A stretch of 64,000 nucleotides of DNA from Methylosinus sp. Ce-a6 (GTDB lineage Bacteria > Pseudomonadota > Alphaproteobacteria > Rhizobiales > Beijerinckiaceae). The position numbers were made by a program, and so were the translations under genes. Of the stretch, positions 8,340-15,723 are shown in pieces; the stretch's first letter is position 1; each line of letters begins with the position of its first letter. The stretch is taken from positions 1 through 64,000 of the forward strand of contig NZ_BGJX01000018.1 in assembly GCF_009811655.1 (NCBI RefSeq), read 5' to 3'. The notes beneath the pieces were generated by a model. That model did no database searches. It was not told the origin of the DNA and worked only from the letters and a program-made list of their open reading frames with translations.

Positions 8340-8540
8340 TTGCGCTTGGCGCGAGGGAAGGCGGGGCCCGAGATTGGACCGCGAGCCTTCACGATCACCA
8401 GCAACGCTAGCGCGCGTAGGCTGCCCGCGCGTGACAAAGCCTTCGCGAGCTTCGACGAAGCTCTGAAGAAGTTTGCGCGGCATAAGCCGTCAGTTGGACC
8501 TCCCGCGGGCGAAAAGAAGCCTCAGCCTAAGAAATTGTAA
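8340..8540 (+). CDS. Small hypothetical protein
   Basis: A 66-codon open frame starting at a TTG and ending in a Lys/Pro-rich tail (GEKKPQPKKL). The middle (DKAFASFDEALKKFARHK) would form an amphipathic helix. I do not recognise it. It is supported mainly by a promoter-like sequence about 20 bases upstream and by the next small gene starting 5 bp after its stop. The surrounding 500 bp is visibly less GC-rich than the chromosome around it, which suggests acquired DNA. It may not be a real gene. Confidence 0.3.
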   Translation: MRLARGKAGPEIGPRAFTITSNASARRLPARDKAFASFDEALKKFARHKPSVGPPAGEKKPQPKKL

Positions 8541-8545
8541 AGGCA

Positions 8546-8695
8546 ATGTGTGAAGCCAAGCACGAAACGAAGACGAAAGTCGATCAGCTCATCGACGCGA
8601 TCGATAAGTTGGCCAACCTTTTCGATAAATCTATTGAGAGCAAGGCGACCGTTAGTCCGCAAGTCTCAACAGAGACGCCTGAAAAGAGACGTTAG
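8546..8695 (+). CDS. Small hypothetical helical protein
   Basis: A 49-residue open frame starting at ATG 8546 with AAAGG directly upstream. The sequence is strongly amphipathic (KVDQLIDAIDKLANLFDKSI), followed by a Thr/Ser-rich tail ending EKRR. Length and composition suit a small coiled-coil or regulatory peptide. I recognise no family. It follows the preceding small frame by 5 bp and precedes the GTA cluster by 160 bp of sequence in which I see no other gene. Confidence 0.4.
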   Translation: MCEAKHETKTKVDQLIDAIDKLANLFDKSIESKATVSPQVSTETPEKRR

Positions 8696-8856
8696 GAACC
8701 TGCTTCGCCGTTCCAGTAACATTGGCCGACGTGTCTGTAGCCGCCCCTCGCATTTGCCGACCTCCGACTATTAAAACAGTAGGCAGCCTAGGTAATTCTC
8801 GCGTGGTTGGTCAAATACGCAACCACTCCTTTTGCGCATAGCATGGAGGCCGACGC

Positions 8857-9432
8857 ATGGCGCGCAAGCAGGACGCGCTCTCGCCCGACACCGTCGCGCA
8901 GGCGAAGCTTCTCTATGACGCCGGCGTCACGCCGCTCGCCGAGGTGCGGGCGATGCTCGGCATGAATGAGCGCGCATTCCGCAGCTTTCGTGAAAGCGAG
9001 GGATGGCGTTTGCGGCCTTCGCCGATCAGGCGCAAGAGCGGCGCGCCGGCGCTGGCGCGGGAGAGCGCTCCGCAGGAGCCGACCGAGAAGGAGCCGACCG
9101 AGAAGGAGCCGATCAAGAGCGACTCGCGCGGCCTCATCGCGCGGCTCGAAGAAGCGGTGGAGCGGGAGTTCCTCCGCGCCGAAGCGATGCTCGCGACCGG
9201 CGGCGCCAAGGCGGCGCCGAAGACGATGGAGACGAGCGCGCGGGTGCTCGCGAGCCTCGTGCGCAGCCTCGCCGAATTGAAGCGCATGAATCGAGACGCC
9301 GGCGCGGCGCGAGAGGAGGACGGGCGTGGCAAAGACGCTTTCGACGACGAGCCTCCCCGCCGATTGGCCGAACTCCGCGAGGAGCTTGCTCGCCGCCTCG
9401 AGCGCATGTGCGGCGAAGGGACGGCTCGATGA
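8857..9432 (+). CDS. GTA g1-like protein (probable small terminase)
   Basis: A 191-residue charged protein in the g1 position. Residues 1-50 look like a small helix-turn-helix domain (DTVAQAKLLYDAGVTPLAEV, then GMNERAFRSFRESEGW), which fits DNA recognition by a small terminase subunit. Residues 75-85 contain an imperfect EPTEK tandem repeat, encoded by a 15-bp repeat around 9076-9120. The remainder is a long charged helix ending in ELREELARRLERM. The ATG at 8857 has a GGAGG about 8 bases upstream. The 3' end overlaps the large-terminase frame by about 100 bases. Confidence 0.65.
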   Translation: MARKQDALSPDTVAQAKLLYDAGVTPLAEVRAMLGMNERAFRSFRESEGWRLRPSPIRRKSGAPALARESAPQEPTEKEPTEKEPIKSDSRGLIARLEEAVEREFLRAEAMLATGGAKAAPKTMETSARVLASLVRSLAELKRMNRDAGAAREEDGRGKDAFDDEPPRRLAELREELARRLERMCGEGTAR

Positions 9433-10714
9433 GCTGATCGCAGGACTTTCCGCGCGCGAGATCGCGACGCTGCTTTCCGATTGGGAGTTCTGCGCGCGCG
9501 AGGATCAATGGCCGCCCTTGCTCGCCGGCGATGGCGCGCCTTGGCGCGTGTGGCTGATATTGGGCGGACGCGGCGCCGGCAAGACGCGCGCCGGCGCCGA
9601 ATGGGTGCGCGCCGTCGCGCGCGGACGCCCGCAATTTGCGCCGCGGCCGCTGTCGCCCATCGCGCTCGTCGGCGAGAGCGCCGCTCATGTGCGCGATGTG
9701 ATGATCGAGGGCGTCTCCGGAATTCTCGCCGCGCATGAGCGAAGCGAGCGGCCTTTGTGGGAGCCCTCGCGCAAGCGCCTCACCTTCGACAATGGCGTCG
9801 TCGCGCAGGCTTTTTCGGCGGAAGATCCCGACAGCCTGCGCGGCCCGCAATTTTCCGCCGCCTGGTGCGACGAGCTCGCCAAATGGCGCTACGCCGAGGA
9901 GAGCTGGGACATGCTGCAATTCGGACTACGCCTCGGCGAATGGCCGCGCCAGATCGTCACCACGACGCCGCGGCCCATTCCTTTGCTGAAGCGGCTGATG
10001 AGCGAGAGAGGCGTCGTGACGACGCGCGCGACGACGCGGCAGAACGCCGCCAATCTCGCGCCCTCCTTTCTCGAGAGCGTCGTCGCGCAATATGCCGGCA
10101 CGCGATTGGGCCGCCAGGAGCTCGACGGCGAAATCGTCGAAGAGCGCGCCGACGCGCTGTGGTCGCGCGAGATGTTGGAGAGCGCCCGCGTCGCCGCGTC
10201 GCCGCCGCTCGAGCGTATCGTCGTCGCCGTCGATCCGCCGGCCTCCTCGACCAAGCGCGCCGATCGTTGCGGCATCGTCGCGGCGGGGATCGCGAATGAA
10301 AGCCTCTTCGTGCTCGAGGATGGAACGCTCGAGGCGGCGCGTCCGGCGCAATGGGCGCGCGCCGCGGTGGCGCTCTATCACAGGATAGAGGCCGATGCGC
10401 TGATCGCCGAGGTCAATCAGGGCGGCGAGATGGTGCGCGCCGTCATTCATGAAGCCGACCCTTCCGTGCCGGTGAAGGAGGCGCGCGCGACGCGCGGCAA
10501 ATATTTGCGCGCGGCGCCCGTCGCGCAGCTCTATGAGCAGGGCCGTGTGCGCCATGTCGGCGCCTTTCCGCAACTCGAGGATGAAATGTGCGATTTCGGA
10601 ACCGACGGCCTCTCCTCGGGGAGAAGTCCCGATCGACTCGACGCGTTGGTGTGGGCCGTTCATGCGCTGGCGCTGGGCCCACGCGCCAGCGAGCCACGAA
10701 TGCGGAGATTGTGA
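9326..10714 (+). CDS. GTA/phage terminase large subunit (g2-like)
   Basis: A 462-residue DNA-packaging motor. The Walker A loop is LGGRGAGKTRAGAEW, the Walker B region is SAAWCDELAKW, and the C-terminal RNase H-like nuclease domain begins at IVVAVDPPASS, with later acidic residues in EVNQGGEMV and DRLDALVWAVH. In GTAs this subunit packages host DNA by a headful mechanism. The annotated GTG start overlaps g1 by 107 bases, an unusually long overlap; no better in-frame start is evident before the conserved region. The gap that follows holds a hairpin repeat rather than a gene. Confidence 0.9.
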   Translation: MAKTLSTTSLPADWPNSARSLLAASSACAAKGRLDELIAGLSAREIATLLSDWEFCAREDQWPPLLAGDGAPWRVWLILGGRGAGKTRAGAEWVRAVARGRPQFAPRPLSPIALVGESAAHVRDVMIEGVSGILAAHERSERPLWEPSRKRLTFDNGVVAQAFSAEDPDSLRGPQFSAAWCDELAKWRYAEESWDMLQFGLRLGEWPRQIVTTTPRPIPLLKRLMSERGVVTTRATTRQNAANLAPSFLESVVAQYAGTRLGRQELDGEIVEERADALWSREMLESARVAASPPLERIVVAVDPPASSTKRADRCGIVAAGIANESLFVLEDGTLEAARPAQWARAAVALYHRIEADALIAEVNQGGEMVRAVIHEADPSVPVKEARATRGKYLRAAPVAQLYEQGRVRHVGAFPQLEDEMCDFGTDGLSSGRSPDRLDALVWAVHALALGPRASEPRMRRL

Positions 10715-10805
10715 AGGAGGCAATAGGCAATAGGCAATAGGAAGTCGCCAGTCGCCAGTCAAAGTAACCACTGCCTATTGCCGAATGCCACTCCCTATCG
10801 CCGAT
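10712..10805. repeat. Tandem and inverted AGGCAATAGGCAATAGG repeat between g2 and g3
   Basis: Three direct copies of GGCAATA (10716-10740) are followed by a partial inverted copy CTGCCTATTGCC (about 10770-10783) and weaker echoes (CCTATCGCCGATCGCC). A related array occurs at 27722-27790, just beyond the cluster. It could form a hairpin upstream of the portal gene. Confidence 0.7.
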
Positions 10806-10838
10806 CGCCCGCCGCCCATTTCAAAAACGGAATCTTCA

Positions 10839-12581
10839 ATGCCCTCATTCCTCTCCCGCCTGTTCGGCGCGCGCGCGCCGGAGCAGAAGGCTTCGCGCGC
10901 CATGCTCTCGCTGCATTCCATGGGCGCGCCGCAATGGACGCCGCGCAACGCTGTCGCGCTGACGCGCGCGGGCTATGAGCGCAACGCCGTCTGCTATCGC
11001 GCCGTGCGCATGGTGGCGGAAGGCTGCGCCTCCATTCCCTGGCTCGCCTATGAAGGGCGCGTCGAAAATCCCGAGCATCCGCTGCTGCGGCTGATCGAGC
11101 GGCCCAATCCGTCCGATACGAGCGTCTCCTTCATCGAGGCGCTCGTCTCCAATCTTCTGCTCTATGGCAACGCCTATGTGGAAGGCGCTTTCGTCGACGG
11201 ACTGCTGCGCGAGGCCTATTGCCTGCGTCCCGATCGCATGAGCGTCGTCGCGGCGCGCAATGGCTGGCCCGCGGCCTATGTCTATTCGGCGGGCGGCGAC
11301 AGCGTGCGTTACGAGCTGCAGGGCCGCGGCGTCGAGCCGATCCTGCATATTCGCTTGTTCAATCCGCTCGACGATGTTTACGGATTCGCGCCGCTCGCCG
11401 CCGCGCAGACGGCGCTCGACACGCATAATGCGGCGAGCTTCTGGAACAAGGCGCTGCTCGACAATAGCGCGCGGCCTTCCGGCGCGCTGGTCTATGCGGG
11501 GCCAGACGGCGGGCATCTCACCGACGAGCAGTTCGAGCGATTGAAGCAGGAATTGGAGGAGAATTTCTCCGGCGCCTTCAACGCCGGGCGTCCGCTGCTG
11601 CTGGAAGGCGGGCTCGACTGGAAGGCGCTGTCGCTCTCCCCGAAGGACATGGATTTTTCCGAGACGAAAGCCTCCGCCGCGCGGGAGATCGCGCTCGCCT
11701 TCGGCGTGCCGCCGCTGCTCATCGGCCTGCCGGGTGACAATACGTTTCGCAATTACGAGGAGGCCAATCGCGCCTTCTGGCGCCAGACAATCATCCCGCT
11801 CGTGCAACGCTTGCAGAAGGCGTTTCACGCCTGGGCGCAGCCCGGCTTTTCGCCCTTCCGCCTCGATTACGACGCCGACCGCATCGACGCTCTGGCGAAA
11901 GAGCGGGCGCTCGAATGGAGCCGCATCGGCGCCGCCGCCTTCCTCACCGTGGACGAGCAGCGCGAGGCGGCGGGCTACGGCCCGATGGGGAAGCGGGTGA
12001 AATATTCGCCGGATCAGCCGCGCGTTTCCGCCGGCTCGCCCGAGGGCGGGCAGTGGACGAGCGGCGATGGGAGCGGCGGCGGCGACCTCGCGCAGGTCGC
12101 GCTGAACACGATCGCCAATGTCGTGAGCGACGCGGGCGGGCTCGTTACGCAGATCGCCGATTTTATCGATCTGCGGGATGAGGAAGGGAATGGCGGACAC
12201 GCCATCAGCGAGCATGTCGGCAAGAGCGATGAGTATTTGATACGGCGTCTCCAGAGCATGCGCTTTCAATTGGGTCTGATCGACCTCGCGCCGCGTGTCG
12301 GTTCGTTCCCTTCGCTCGAAGCCGCGCAAAAGCTCGTCAATTCGACGATCGCGCAAAATCAGGAAATTGTCGATCTCGTCGCGAGCGGCGAACTCGGCGT
12401 GACCGAACCCAAACGGATCAATGGCTGGTTCAATTCGCCCACGGGCAAGGAAGCCTATGTCCCTAGCGTTCGGGGGCGGCCAGAAATTCGCGACACATGG
12501 GGCGTTGCCGTGGCCTTGAGGCACGATGTAACATCGCCGCACGGATATAGAGTGCAATCCGCTTTCCCCGCCAACCGATAG
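10839..12581 (+). CDS. HK97-type GTA portal protein fused to a C-terminal RNase A-like (CdiA-CT) toxin domain
   Basis: A 580-residue protein from the ATG at 10839. Residues 1 to about 387 are a full HK97-family portal (ALTRAGYERNAVCYRAVRMV near the start; REIALAFGVPPLLIG and DNTFRNYEEANRAFW later), close to the length of an RcGTA portal. Residues 388-410 are a linker, KYSPDQPRVSAGSPEGGQWT, of a type I recall between phage proteins and toxin domains. Residues about 440-580 resemble the bacterial RNase A-like CdiA toxin family: EEGNGGHAISEHVGKSD with H454 and H459, a middle helix (FPSLEAAQKLVNSTI), and the C-terminal strand GYRVQSAFP with Y570 and S574, where relatives often have Thr. The toxin part looks less GC-rich. 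An RNase role is inferred from family resemblance. Confidence 0.85.
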   Translation: MPSFLSRLFGARAPEQKASRAMLSLHSMGAPQWTPRNAVALTRAGYERNAVCYRAVRMVAEGCASIPWLAYEGRVENPEHPLLRLIERPNPSDTSVSFIEALVSNLLLYGNAYVEGAFVDGLLREAYCLRPDRMSVVAARNGWPAAYVYSAGGDSVRYELQGRGVEPILHIRLFNPLDDVYGFAPLAAAQTALDTHNAASFWNKALLDNSARPSGALVYAGPDGGHLTDEQFERLKQELEENFSGAFNAGRPLLLEGGLDWKALSLSPKDMDFSETKASAAREIALAFGVPPLLIGLPGDNTFRNYEEANRAFWRQTIIPLVQRLQKAFHAWAQPGFSPFRLDYDADRIDALAKERALEWSRIGAAAFLTVDEQREAAGYGPMGKRVKYSPDQPRVSAGSPEGGQWTSGDGSGGGDLAQVALNTIANVVSDAGGLVTQIADFIDLRDEEGNGGHAISEHVGKSDEYLIRRLQSMRFQLGLIDLAPRVGSFPSLEAAQKLVNSTIAQNQEIVDLVASGELGVTEPKRINGWFNSPTGKEAYVPSVRGRPEIRDTWGVAVALRHDVTSPHGYRVQSAFPANR

Positions 12582-12590
12582 AGCGCGCGC

Positions 12591-12899
12591 ATGACGATCC
12601 CCGACGCCTTCAACGAAATCGCCAACTCCTTTCACCAAGACACCTTTCTGTTTCATAACTCGTTGGACAGCGCGATACGTGGGAGCATCTCCGAGTTGAC
12701 GCCCGAGCAGATGCGGATCGCGAAGGATTATCTCGACGAATTGTTGAGTGGAAAATATAGCCGCGAGCAGCTCATTGACATTTGGTCGAAGAGCCCCGCC
12801 GGATCCGGCGGCTTCGGCATGCCGGCCCCTGCCGAGAAATTTCTCGGCCTGATACGCGCCGCGCTCGAAACTTCGCTCGCGTCGCGCGAAACAGAGTAG
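12591..12899 (+). CDS. Probable CdiI-type immunity protein for the portal-borne toxin
   Basis: A 102-residue, acidic, mostly helical protein beginning 9 bp after the toxin stop. The core LTPEQMRIAKDYLDELLSGK, then QLIDIWSKS and AEKFLGLIRAALE, matches my memory of a small CDI immunity family (CdiI_3-like) with the layout helix, DFLDELL, LWxxS, FLxLIR. RNase A-type CdiA toxins are normally followed by such an immunity gene. Length, position and low basic content all suit a protein that plugs a basic nuclease active site. Its bases are less GC-rich than flanking GTA genes, consistent with transfer along with the toxin. No such gene occurs between g3 and g3.5 in standard GTA clusters. Confidence 0.65.
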   Translation: MTIPDAFNEIANSFHQDTFLFHNSLDSAIRGSISELTPEQMRIAKDYLDELLSGKYSREQLIDIWSKSPAGSGGFGMPAPAEKFLGLIRAALETSLASRETE

Positions 12900-12924
12900 C
12901 TATCCAAGAGGCTCGCGGATGGGC

Positions 12925-13075
12925 GCCTGGGCTTCAAGAATAAGGCGCCGCTCGACAATTGTGGCGCAGGCGCGCACGGGCTCGCGCGAAACCGCGCTCG
13001 CCTTCGGCGTGCCGCCGCTGCTCATCGGCCTGGCGGGCGACAATACGTTCCGCAATTGCGAGGAGCAGCCGCCAA
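12925..13075 (+). pseudogene. Degenerate fragment of a second portal gene
   Basis: Two short blocks of portal-coding sequence are recognisable: about 12935-12960 (AATAAGGCGCCGCTCGACAA, against the intact gene's AACAAGGCGCTGCTCGACAA) and 12987-13068 (encoding ETALAFGVPPLLIGLAGDNT, nearly identical to the intact portal). The roughly 200 bp between these blocks in the real gene is missing, and the sequence after NTFRNCEE is unrelated. An ATG at 12919 opens a 75-codon frame through it, but I treat this as scar tissue left by duplication or cassette exchange. Confidence 0.8.
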
Positions 13076-13245
13076 CCAACAAGCTCGTCGATGCGTCTCG
13101 CTCGCGACCCGATCTGCTCGCTGTGAGCCGACCCGCCTTGCGCTGAACGACATCACATCGCTCTAGGACCGAGAGGCCCAGGGCGAATTTCGGGGCGACG
13201 ACCACGCTCGCGCGGTCGTCGCTCTTTGCGTTTCATAGGTCCGCC

Positions 13246-13431
13246 ATGTCCGAGATCGTCACCTCCATCATCGAGCGCGGCGATCTCGCCCATCTCGCGC
13301 TTTTCCTCTGGGCGAGCGCGGCGACGCTGTTCGCGCTGCGCGCATTGCGCGAGCTCGGCGGCTCGACGCGCCGGCTCGATGCTTTCGTGCGCGAGCTCGC
13401 ACGCTTCAACCGCCGCTATGGGAGCGAGTGA
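13246..13431 (+). CDS. Small GTA protein in the g3.5 position, single membrane helix
   Basis: A 61-residue protein with one hydrophobic segment (LAHLALFLWASAATLFALRA) and a basic C-terminus (LARFNRRYGSE). It occupies the place of the small g3.5 gene between portal and protease in RcGTA-type clusters. Its function is not known; it may help particle assembly at the membrane. The stop codon abuts the next small start. Confidence 0.55.
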   Translation: MSEIVTSIIERGDLAHLALFLWASAATLFALRALRELGGSTRRLDAFVRELARFNRRYGSE

Positions 13432-13605
13432 ATGAGTCTTTCCGCCTTACCTCTTCGCTTTGTGAAGCGTCGCGCGCCGCGCAGGCCGCCGCGCGTCGAG
13501 GCCGAAATCGTGTTCAAGACATTCGTGCGCGCATTGGAGCGTCTGCGCGAGGCGCCGCGCGGCGGCGGCCCTGCGGCGATCGGCGCGACGCGGGAGAAAG
13601 CCTGA
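13432..13605 (+). CDS. Small basic hypothetical protein upstream of the protease
   Basis: A 57-residue frame starting at the ATG immediately after the preceding stop and ending in TGATG, overlapping the protease start. It is Arg-rich (RFVKRRAPRRPPRVEAEIVF), with a short helix FKTFVRALERLREAP. The tight coupling on both sides suggests it is translated. I do not recognise a family. Confidence 0.5.
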   Translation: MSLSALPLRFVKRRAPRRPPRVEAEIVFKTFVRALERLREAPRGGGPAAIGATREKA

Positions 13606-14231
13606 TGGCGCAAGCTTTGAAGCGAGACATGCACGTCGCGAGCCAGAGGCTGGAGACGAAGCGCGCGCCGCTGCCGGCGGCTATCGGCGCCGATGGGACG
13701 TTCGAAGGCTACGCGAGCCTGTTCGACGTGCGCGACACTTGCGGCGACATCGTCGCGCCGGGCGCATTCGTCGCGAGCCTTCGCCGACGCGGCGCCGCGA
13801 GCGTCAAAATGCTGTGGCAGCATCGCGCCGACGAGCCGATCGGCGTGTGGACCGAGATCGTCGAGGATGCGCGCGGCTTGAAAGTGCGCGGGCGGCTCGA
13901 CCTCTCCGTCGGGCGGGCGCGCGAGGCCTTGTCGTTGATCCGCGCCGGCGCGCTCGACGGGCTGTCGATCGGCTTTCGCACGCTGCGCGCGGCGAGCGAT
14001 CCCAAGACCGGCGCGCGGCGATTGCTCGAGATCGATCTCATCGAGATTTCGATCGTCACCTTTCCCGCGCTGCCGCAAGCGCGCATCGGCGCGGCGCCCT
14101 TTTCAGCCGCGGCGCCGCGGCACGCCGCCGTAGAGTTCGGCCAAAAGCTCGCGCGGCTGCGCATGCAGAGCGCCGCGAGAAGCTTCGAGACGAGGCTGCG
14201 GCGCGCGTCGATTGCGTTCGATCGGCGCTAG
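13605..14231 (+). CDS. HK97 family prohead protease (g4-like)
   Basis: A 208-residue serine protease that matures the capsid. Conserved stretches are EGYASLFDVRDTCGDIVAPG, the catalytic His in KMLWQHRADEPIG, the catalytic Ser in LDGLSIGFRT, and the terminal acidic strand LLEIDLIEISIVTFPALP. The ATG at 13605 overlaps the preceding stop and gives the normal family N-terminus. The C-terminal extension after residue 165 is Ala/Arg-rich. The stop codon coincides with the edge of a dispersed repeat. Confidence 0.88.
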   Translation: MAQALKRDMHVASQRLETKRAPLPAAIGADGTFEGYASLFDVRDTCGDIVAPGAFVASLRRRGAASVKMLWQHRADEPIGVWTEIVEDARGLKVRGRLDLSVGRAREALSLIRAGALDGLSIGFRTLRAASDPKTGARRLLEIDLIEISIVTFPALPQARIGAAPFSAAAPRHAAVEFGQKLARLRMQSAARSFETRLRRASIAFDRR

Positions 14232-14278
14232 CGTTTCCAGCCGAAGTGGACGCCGGTTCGGCGTCCGCAAACGCGTGT
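14231..14278. repeat. Dispersed GCGTTTCCAGCCGAA...GCGT repeat, copy A
   Basis: It starts GCGTTTCCAGCCGAAGTGGA and contains the dyad CGCCGGTTCGGCG, ending near ACGCGTG. Copies occur at 42466-42520 and, inverted, at 58759-58813. It sits between the protease and capsid genes and could alter the ratio of their transcripts. Confidence 0.75.
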
Positions 14279-14404
14279 CTCGGCCTTCGCCGCATGCGGC
14301 GCATGCGGCGACGACCTTGCGATTCCACCCGGCGCCAGAACGCCCGCGCATTCCGCGCGGCGCCTTCGCGCGCCTTCCTGTCGGAAAGAAAGAGGTTGCT
14401 CCCA

Positions 14405-15634
14405 ATGTCGTCTCTCGAAACCAAAACGCTCTCCGGCGAGGAGGCGCTCGCCGATCTTCATCGCGCCTTCACGGCGTTCAAGGATACGAATGAGGAGCGG
14501 CTCGCGCAGCTCGAGACGCGAATGGGCGTCGATGCGCTCACCGAGGAGAAGCTGCAGCGCATCGATCGCGCGATCGACGAGACGAAGCGCCGCATCGATC
14601 GCGTCGCGCTCGATCTCGCACGCCCGCGCCTTTCCGCCGCGCCGAACGAGGATGCGCCCGCGCGCGAGCACAAATCGGCTTTCGCGCTCTATATGCGCAG
14701 CGGCGAAACACTCGGCCTGAAGGCGCTGGAATCGAAGGCGCTGTCGGCAGGCTCGGGCCCGGACGGCGGCTATCTCGTGCCGACGCCGGCGGAGCAGGAG
14801 ATTTTGCGCCGTCTCGCGCGTCTCTCGCCCGTTCGCGCCATCGCCACCGTGCGCGAGATTTCGACGCATTCGCTGCGCAAGGCCTATTCGACGCAGGGCC
14901 CGGCCGCCGGCTGGGTGGCGGAGGCCGATCCGCGTCCGCAGACGAACAGCCAGCAGATCGTCGATCTCACCTTTCCGGCGATGGAGCTCTACGCAATGCC
15001 GGCGGCGACGCAAACTCTGCTCGACGATTCCGCCGTCGATGTGGAGCAATGGATCGCCGAGGAAGTGCAGACCGTCTTCGCGGAGCAGGAAGGCGCGGCT
15101 TTCGTGAGCGGCAATGGGACCGACAAGCCCAAGGGCTTTCTCGCCTATACGACGGTCGCCGACGCGAGCTGGAGCTGGGGCAATATCGGCTATGTGACGA
15201 CGGGCGTCTCCGCCGGATTCGCCGCCAGCAATCCGGCCGACGCGCTGATCAATCTGATCTATGCGCTGCGCGCGGGCTATCGGCAGAACGGCAAATTCGT
15301 GCTCAATCGGCAGACGCAATCGGCGATCCGTAAATTCAAATCGACGACGGGCGAATATCTCTGGGCGCCGCCGGCGAGCCTCGATCAATCGGCTTCGCTG
15401 CTCAATTTCCCCGTCATCGAAGCCGAAGATATGCCGAATATGGGCGCGGATAGTTTCTCCGTCGCCTTCGGCGATTTCGCGCGCGGCTATCTCGTCGTCG
15501 ATCGGCTCGGCGTGCGGGTGTTGCGCGATCCTTATTCCGCCAAGCCCTATGTGCTCTTCTATACGACGAAGCGAGTCGGCGGCGGCGTGCAGGATTTCGA
15601 GGCGATCAAGCTCTTGAAGTTCGGCACGGTCTGA
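14405..15634 (+). CDS. HK97-fold major capsid protein (g5-like)
   Basis: A 409-residue capsid precursor. Residues 1 to about 95 form a charged coiled-coil scaffold (delta) domain (DTNEERLAQLETRMGVDALT and KLQRIDRAIDETKRRIDRV). The mature fold starts near LSAGSGPDGGYLVPTPAEQE, where the prohead protease would cut. Later markers are GPAAGWVAEADPRPQT, AFVSGNGTDKPKGFL and RVLRDPYSAKPYVLFYTTKR. The start at ATG 14405 has AGAGG upstream. Typical phage and GTA capsids share this layout; together with the portal and protease it makes a complete head module. Confidence 0.93.
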   Translation: MSSLETKTLSGEEALADLHRAFTAFKDTNEERLAQLETRMGVDALTEEKLQRIDRAIDETKRRIDRVALDLARPRLSAAPNEDAPAREHKSAFALYMRSGETLGLKALESKALSAGSGPDGGYLVPTPAEQEILRRLARLSPVRAIATVREISTHSLRKAYSTQGPAAGWVAEADPRPQTNSQQIVDLTFPAMELYAMPAATQTLLDDSAVDVEQWIAEEVQTVFAEQEGAAFVSGNGTDKPKGFLAYTTVADASWSWGNIGYVTTGVSAGFAASNPADALINLIYALRAGYRQNGKFVLNRQTQSAIRKFKSTTGEYLWAPPASLDQSASLLNFPVIEAEDMPNMGADSFSVAFGDFARGYLVVDRLGVRVLRDPYSAKPYVLFYTTKRVGGGVQDFEAIKLLKFGTV

Positions 15635-15723
15635 TCGCGCGACGAGACAGGCGGGCGGAGCGCAGCTCTCGGCGCCGCCCGCCGCTCGCATGATGTTTCA
15701 CCACTCACGCAACGGACGAACGC

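Noticed and set aside
12919-13146. 75-codon open frame after the immunity gene as an independent gene
   Set aside because: Its conserved part is a portal fragment and the rest has no homology or ribosome binding site; better explained as a scar.
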